The notes beneath the pieces are model-generated. The model was given only the letters and a program-made list of their open reading frames with translations, ran no database searches and was not told the origin of the DNA. The position numbers and the translations under genes were made by a program. A stretch of 5,188 nt of DNA from Candidatus Hydrogenedentota bacterium (GTDB lineage: Bacteria > Spirochaetota > Leptospiria > Turneriellales > J094), in contig RFJE01000380.1 of NCBI GenBank assembly GCA_003695005.1, positions 1 through 5,188 on the forward strand, given 5' to 3'. Shown here one piece after another: positions 1 to 5,188 of the stretch; within the stretch, counting starts at the first letter, position 1, and every line of letters starts with the position of its first letter.

Positions 1-1
1 A

Positions 2-94
2 AGTATAAAGAGCACTATTTTTTTCATTGTAGTAAAAGCATATAAATCTCATTCTAAATGGCAAGGTTTTTTTAAGGTGATGGGTAATTTCTAA
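2..94 (+). CDS. Possible 3' end of an upstream gene (partial at left edge)
   Basis: Reading from base 2, this frame is open for 30 codons from the window edge and stops at TAA (92-94). The translated end reads WQGFFKVMGNF, and the codons used are ordinary for an AT-rich genome. The perfect hairpin at 97-127 begins two bases after the stop, as expected of a terminator closing this gene. No family can be recognised from so short a tail. A 30-codon open stretch can also arise by chance. A competing reading is a - strand gene starting at 27 with MKKIVLFIL and leaving the window on the left. The + reading is preferred because of the stop-hairpin spacing. Confidence 0.35.
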   Translation, partial: SIKSTIFFIVVKAYKSHSKWQGFFKVMGNF

Positions 95-96
95 TT

Positions 97-127
97 AGCG
101 GTTCTCGGCGTGTCGCCGAGAACCGCT
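97..127 (+). terminator. Perfect 14-bp hairpin, probable terminator
   Basis: The left arm AGCGGTTCTCGGCG (97-110) and right arm CGCCGAGAACCGCT (114-127) are exact reverse complements around a TGT loop (111-113). In RNA, flanking U-G and A-U pairs could extend the stem to 94-130. On the + strand it is followed by a pyrimidine-rich, T-interrupted stretch (GGTTTCTACTTTCTTT) rather than a clean T tract. On the - strand no T tract follows. Its place just after the TAA at 92-94 favours a + strand terminator. Its apex CGGCG/CGCCG is shared with the hairpin at 5139-5171, although the stem bases differ, so it may belong to a recurring family in this genome. Confidence 0.6.
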
Positions 128-152
128 GGTTTCTACTTTCTTTACAAAAAAT

Positions 153-181
153 TTGTGGACAAAAAGTCTAGTTGTTTATAT
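153..181 (+). promoter_or_regulatory. Possible promoter of the lipoprotein gene
   Basis: TTGTGG (153-158) and TTATAT (176-181) resemble -35 and -10 boxes with a 17-base spacer. If transcription starts about seven bases after the -10 box, the leader before the ATG at 194 would be only a few bases long. This agrees with the absence of any Shine-Dalgarno sequence in the preceding bases (TTTAATAACCA). AT-rich DNA produces such matches by chance, so this is tentative. Confidence 0.3.
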
Positions 182-193
182 ATTTAATAACCA

Positions 194-1453
194 ATGAAAA
201 ACTTTATTTTACTCCCGTTTCTATTGTTTTTCCTACACTGTTCGAGTATTGTAGATGGGAGTAAACCGGAAAACCAGGGTTTTTTATGGCAACTACCCGA
301 TGGAAATTTACAAGCTTATCTCAATTCGAAGGGCTTACATGATGATCCCCGCTTAAAAAAAACAAGTGTGATTATGATGTACATTTACAAAAAGGGTGCC
401 GAGATTGATCAACCTTGTGATTCCAGTGAAACTGCGGATCATTGTTTAGACTCTTTTGGGTTTGCGAATGATCCGGGTTACTTTGGCTACGATCCGCAAT
501 ATAAAAACTATAGTCCTTTACTCATGTCGGATGGTACAAACCCTCATCCGATTACTTACTTAAATTTGGACTTGAGCACGCACATTATGCCAGCTTTTGC
601 AGCAAGTGGTTCTGAATTTGCTTCTACTTATTTTTATGATTACAATGAATTTCAATCTTTAAATCATGTCGTATTTGACGGGGATCGGTTTGATGTCTAT
701 TTTGCTGTTCACTTTAATGCAATGAAAGAAGCAGCTAATGAAAAAGATCGTTTCGATCCAAACTCTTCTGTATGGCTGCGTCCTGTAGCGCCAGATTTAA
801 TTTCTCCTAAAATTAGTATTAAAATTAAATTATTAGCAGAAGGCCCACAAGATGAGCCTGGGAATTACTATGAAATTCCAGATTATAGTACCTGGAAAGC
901 CTGTCCCAAAGAAACAGCGAATTCAAATGACGTAGTAATTTCAGAAATTTTTTGGGGAGACTCGGTAGCAGATGATGGCAGCTCAAAAAGTACAGGTGAC
1001 GAAGATGAATTTGTGGAAATTGCAAACATCAGTGGAAAAGATTTAAATATTGGCTATTGGAAATTAAGAATTGATAGTACAGAGTTTACTTTGCCCCCTT
1101 GTGTTGAGCTCAAAGCAGGAGAAGAATTAGCCCTTGTTTCTCATAAAAAATATGCTTTTTCGGAAACAGGACTTTTCCTCAGTGGGTTAGATTTAGTTGA
1201 AAATGGTTCTTCAAGTACAACCACGATGAGTATTTTAGATAGTAGTGGTAACACAATTTACAGTTTAACCTGTGATCCTACCACGAATTGGCCTGCGGGT
1301 GCAGCAAATCAATCTATGGTGCAAAAGAACAATCCCCCCCAAGCCGTGAGTGATTGTACAACTACTTCCTGGCAAACCAATACTATCGTTGGAAACAAGA
1401 TTTCATCTTTGTATAATAATGGAACATATGCAACACCCGGAGAGCATCCTTAA
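194..1453 (+). CDS. Lamin-tail-domain lipoprotein, probably cell-surface or periplasmic
   Basis: This is a 419-residue exported protein. It begins with a short basic end (MKN) and a hydrophobic core (residues 4-14), leading to FFLHC, with Cys16 the likely lipidated residue. His at -1 is unusual for the classical lipobox but fits the looser spirochaetal type. Residues about 246-385 look like a lamin-tail domain: VVISEIFW, then DEFVEIANISGKDLNIGYWKL, then an LKAGEELALVS turn. The C-terminal SMVQKN, SW and YATPGEHP stretches match the usual end of such domains. The region between about 25 and 240 is unrecognised and rich in Tyr, Asp and Asn. Six further cysteines (75, 84, 237, 303, 360, 388) could form disulfides outside the cytoplasm. 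Lamin-tail domains occur in many bacterial surface proteins, but their ligand is generally unknown, so no specific role is assigned. The ATG is chosen because the signal peptide starts there; no Shine-Dalgarno is visible. A run of seven C lies at 1334-1340. Confidence 0.85.
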   Translation: MKNFILLPFLLFFLHCSSIVDGSKPENQGFLWQLPDGNLQAYLNSKGLHDDPRLKKTSVIMMYIYKKGAEIDQPCDSSETADHCLDSFGFANDPGYFGYDPQYKNYSPLLMSDGTNPHPITYLNLDLSTHIMPAFAASGSEFASTYFYDYNEFQSLNHVVFDGDRFDVYFAVHFNAMKEAANEKDRFDPNSSVWLRPVAPDLISPKISIKIKLLAEGPQDEPGNYYEIPDYSTWKACPKETANSNDVVISEIFWGDSVADDGSSKSTGDEDEFVEIANISGKDLNIGYWKLRIDSTEFTLPPCVELKAGEELALVSHKKYAFSETGLFLSGLDLVENGSSSTTTMSILDSSGNTIYSLTCDPTTNWPAGAANQSMVQKNNPPQAVSDCTTTSWQTNTIVGNKISSLYNNGTYATPGEHP

Positions 1454-1473
1454 ACAAAATTCGTGTTGTATCT

Positions 1474-1491
1474 CTAAAAGGTAATTTTTAG
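1474..1491. terminator. Weak A/T-rich hairpin between convergent genes
   Basis: CTAAAA (1474-1479) can pair with TTTTAG (1486-1491) around a six-base loop, in the 40-base gap between the lipoprotein stop and the stop of the opposing gene. Being A/T-rich, the stem would be weak. It is the only candidate terminator for either convergent transcript, and no GC-rich stem is present. Transcripts may therefore run into each other, or termination may use Rho. Confidence 0.2.
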
Positions 1492-1493
1492 TA

Positions 1494-2120
1494 TTAACCA
1501 GTGTTTAATTTTCGCTTCCAATCATATACAGGAACCACAATAATAAAACTAAAAGATCGGTATCTTAACTTACTCATACGAAAATTTAAATCGTCTGTAA
1601 AGGGATAAGTACTTAAATCCGCTGCGAGTTGGTCTAATGCGTGAACATAAATAAAAGGAAAAGCTGGAGATCGAGTGCGTATAGAATACACATAGCCGGG
1701 AATGGGATTCATTTTTCGTAACCTACGTCGAAGGCTAAAATAATTTTTTACTGTATTTTTTTCTAGTCTCCAAAGATATCGGCTTAGGTAAGGTGGGAAT
1801 AGAACTGCATAACCAACATTAGCTACTAGTAAAACCGAACTAACATCAATTTCTATGTTTGTTAAGCTATTGTTTTGCGATAAGTAATTTTTTTCTTGCT
1901 TTAAAATATACCGGTGTTCTAAACTCACTTTCAAATTTGATCGTAACGCAATGAAGGGTTTCGAATACAAGTATAAGTCTATTGTACAACTAAATGGTAA
2001 TTTTTCTACTAGCCGTGAAGGTATTAAAGAGCAATCTGGAATATGGGAATGATCAAATAAACTAATCGGCACTAGTTCGGTTACACAAATTAAGGATAGC
2101 ACGACAAATTTTTGTATCAT
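1494..2120 (-). CDS. Unrecognised 208-residue protein, last gene of the thiC operon
   Basis: I do not recognise a family with confidence. The ATG (2120-2118) shares its A with the TAA of the upstream GHKL gene (TAATG), and no Shine-Dalgarno is visible, so translation probably depends on coupling; this junction is the best evidence that the gene is real. The N terminus is hydrophobic (residues 5-22, FVVLSLICVTELVPISLF) and could be a signal peptide. However, Glu15 interrupts it, and neither Cys12 nor Cys30 sits in a good lipobox, so buried beta strands are equally possible. Residues 127-136 are very basic (YFSLRRRLRK). Residues about 85-200 loosely follow the order of macro-domain elements: SLTNIEIDVSSVLLVAN, then GYVYSIRTRSPAFPFIYVHAL, then FIIVVPVYDW. 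The glycine-rich loop and the NAAN signature are missing, so ADP-ribose binding is not claimed. The protein ends soon after the third element. Confidence 0.7.
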   Translation of the reverse strand: MIQKFVVLSLICVTELVPISLFDHSHIPDCSLIPSRLVEKLPFSCTIDLYLYSKPFIALRSNLKVSLEHRYILKQEKNYLSQNNSLTNIEIDVSSVLLVANVGYAVLFPPYLSRYLWRLEKNTVKNYFSLRRRLRKMNPIPGYVYSIRTRSPAFPFIYVHALDQLAADLSTYPFTDDLNFRMSKLRYRSFSFIIVVPVYDWKRKLNTG

Positions 2121-2140
2121 TAAAATACAATTTGTATCAT
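2111..2140. repeat. 10-bp direct repeat spanning the gene junction
   Basis: TTTGTATCAT occurs at 2111-2120 and again at 2131-2140, exactly 20 bases apart. On the coding strand this gives ATGATACAAA twice. The first copy encodes the MIQ near the end of the GHKL protein and the second encodes the MIQ that starts the 208-residue protein. A near-palindrome, ATACAA-T-TTGTAT (2125-2137), overlaps the repeat. The repeat may be a small tandem duplication or chance. Confidence 0.6.
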
Positions 2141-3303
2141 AGCTTCGGTTTTCTTTTCCACCCTGTCCGAATAAACACTAGTCTTAAAATCGAGTTTTGC
2201 TTTTTGGCATTCTTCTTTTAGGTAAGAAATGTATAAAAGCCCTAAACCTGCCCCTAATTTTTCTTCTTTACTTTCGGAAAAAAAGTCCGAAAGACTAGTG
2301 TCTGTTACATCGGTATTCATTTTCGAGGCCAATTTCTTTTCTGTGGAATGAGTCATAATGCCTGGATTGCGCACAACAATATCTAGCCTATAATCTTTCT
2401 TATGCATAACTTCATCCTTATGAAAACGCCAGGCAATTTCCAAAAATTTTTGCTGGCTTGCTGCAAGAGCAACAAGCTTTTTTCTTTTCTCCGAATTCTT
2501 TAACCAAGAGAAAGACTCATCAGCAGAAGAAATCCACCCCATCTCCATCAGTAATTTATCAAAATTTGCTTTTTCCGCGTTTTGCACAAGCTCCATAATC
2601 ACATTTGCTAAATGAGTGGCAATTTTCGTTCTATCTAAATAAGATGCAATTAAATCCGCAAATTCATACTTTACTTTTTCTTTTAAGGGAGAGGCATAAA
2701 CAATCATGTATAAATACCAAATCCTATCATCAATAAATTTAACAAACTTATCTAAACTCTTGATGTGCATGAGCCTATCTTCTTCCGATAAGTTTGCATC
2801 TTCTAAAATACGTTCAACTACTTCGTTGCGAATTTCTAACTCTAGAATTTCCTTTCGCTGTGCTTTTTGAGCCATAATTTTCTTTGCTTGTTCTAAAGGT
2901 ACATGAGATAAACTGCGAATGGCGCTTGTTGGATTTTGTTTATTAAATTCAAGAATTACAGGAGACTGAAGTAAAAGCTTTGCTAAAGTCGGATTCATTT
3001 TTTTGTAAAGCAAACCATAAACAGAAAGACGGGTTAAATCGATAATTTTATTGCGGTGAACTAATAACTCGGGTAAATAGACATATATTTCTCGGACATA
3101 GCCGTTAATAATGAGTTTTTGCGTGGTTGGAGCATTAAGACCTTTACGAATAATTCCCTGTGATCTAGTACCTTCACTCGTGGTAAAATAAGGCAGCTTT
3201 GTTAAACTGCCAAATAAATGAATAATCCCATCTTCATAAAGAGCAAGGCGAACAGGCAAATCAATCAATACATCGGTTCTATCAATGGAGAGTAGTTTTG
3301 GCA

Positions 3304-3304
<1 letters not shown>
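2120..3304 (-). CDS. GHKL-type ATP-binding protein, histidine-kinase-like
   Basis: This 394-residue protein has no signal peptide or membrane segment and is probably cytoplasmic. The C-terminal part (about 225-394) is an HATPase_c-type domain. The N box is ELVQNAEKAN with Glu238 and Asn242. The G1 position reads VVRNPGIM (310-317), with Asn313 where classical kinases have Asp. A Ser/Asp/Phe-rich lid (336-346) precedes the G2 box GAGLGLLYIS (351-360). Residues about 133-235 are strongly helical and charged, possibly a dimerisation or coiled region, but I see no convincing H box with a phosphoacceptor histidine. Residues 1-125 look like a mixed beta-alpha module that I cannot name. It could be a divergent sensor kinase, an anti-sigma-type protein kinase or a non-kinase ATPase. 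Its ATG overlaps the thiC stop in TAATG, and GGGAG lies only two bases before the ATG, too close to be a good ribosome site, so coupling to thiC is likely. No response regulator is adjacent. Confidence 0.85.
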
Positions 3305-5121
<1,817 letters not shown>

Positions 5122-5138
5122 CTATTTTTAATTTGATT

Positions 5139-5171
5139 TCAGCTTTTGCGGCGTTTCGCCGCAAAAGCTGA
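5139..5171 (-). terminator. Perfect 15-bp hairpin upstream of thiC, role uncertain
   Basis: Arms 5139-5153 (TCAGCTTTTGCGGCG) and 5157-5171 are exact reverse complements around a three-base loop (TTT on +, AAA on -). It lies 44 bases before the thiC GTG. On the - strand a TAA at 5176-5174 precedes it by two bases, the same spacing as at 92-97, which would suit a terminator for a - strand gene lying to the right. However, no T tract follows on the - strand (AATCAAATTAAAAATAG), and only TTTT follows on the + strand. It could instead be a thiC leader structure or a dispersed palindrome. Confidence 0.5.
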
Positions 5172-5188
5172 TTTTACTGGTCTCTATG

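Noticed and set aside
1..27. Start of a - strand exported protein (MKKIVLFIL) leaving the window
   Set aside because: Only nine codons are visible and there is no Shine-Dalgarno. The + strand frame with a stop just before a hairpin explains the region better, so it is kept only as an alternative.
355..362. Run of eight A in the lipoprotein gene as a phase-variation tract
   Set aside because: A runs of this length are ordinary in AT-rich coding sequence and here simply encode Lys-Lys.
825..1025. Open frame of 66 codons on the - strand inside the lipoprotein gene
   Set aside because: It is fully antisense to a well-supported gene, its translation is rich in His and Leu with no recognisable motif, and no ribosome site precedes it.
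5186..5188. ATG on the + strand at the very end, a possible divergent gene start
   Set aside because: It is a single codon with no Shine-Dalgarno before it. A chance ATG is likely, and a - strand gene ending at the TAA 5176-5174 is equally possible.
5174..5188. Tail of a - strand gene (CAT AGA GAC CAG TAA) upstream of thiC
   Set aside because: Four codons cannot establish a gene; it is used only as supporting context for the hairpin spacing.

Overview
The window is a compact AT-rich bacterial segment with four complete genes and probably the tail of a fifth at the left edge. It suggests a spirochaete of the Leptospira group. That inference rests on a lipoprotein signal ending FFLHC (a relaxed, spirochaete-like lipobox), a C-terminal lamin-tail domain on that lipoprotein, and low GC. 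No rRNA or other species marker is present, so the assignment is tentative.

Layout. On the + strand, positions 2-94 read open from the left edge to a TAA and may be the end of an upstream gene. A perfect 14-bp-stem hairpin (97-127) follows, then a possible promoter, then a 419-residue lipoprotein with a lamin-tail domain (194-1453). A 40-bp convergent gap with only a weak A/T hairpin separates it from three genes on the - strand. Read in their own direction, these are thiC (5094 to 3304), a protein with a histidine-kinase-type (GHKL) ATP-binding domain (3304 to 2120) and an unrecognised 208-residue protein (2120 to 1494). Both junctions are TAATG, where stop and start share one base, so the three are almost certainly one translationally coupled operon. 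A second perfect hairpin (15-bp stem, 5139-5171) lies 44 bases upstream of the thiC start.

How the parts fit. ThiC makes the pyrimidine half of thiamine and is complete, with its cluster-binding cysteines and metal-binding histidines intact. The two downstream genes have no obvious thiamine role. The GHKL protein has the N box and the glycine-rich G2 box, a degenerate G1 box, and no phosphoacceptor histidine that I can recognise. The last protein may carry a very divergent macro-like domain, but that is a weak reading.

The points most worth following are three. The two intergenic hairpins share an apex but not a stem, and each starts two bases after a possible TAA stop. The visible thiC leader has no TPP riboswitch. 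The thiC-GHKL-unknown gene cassette is unusual.
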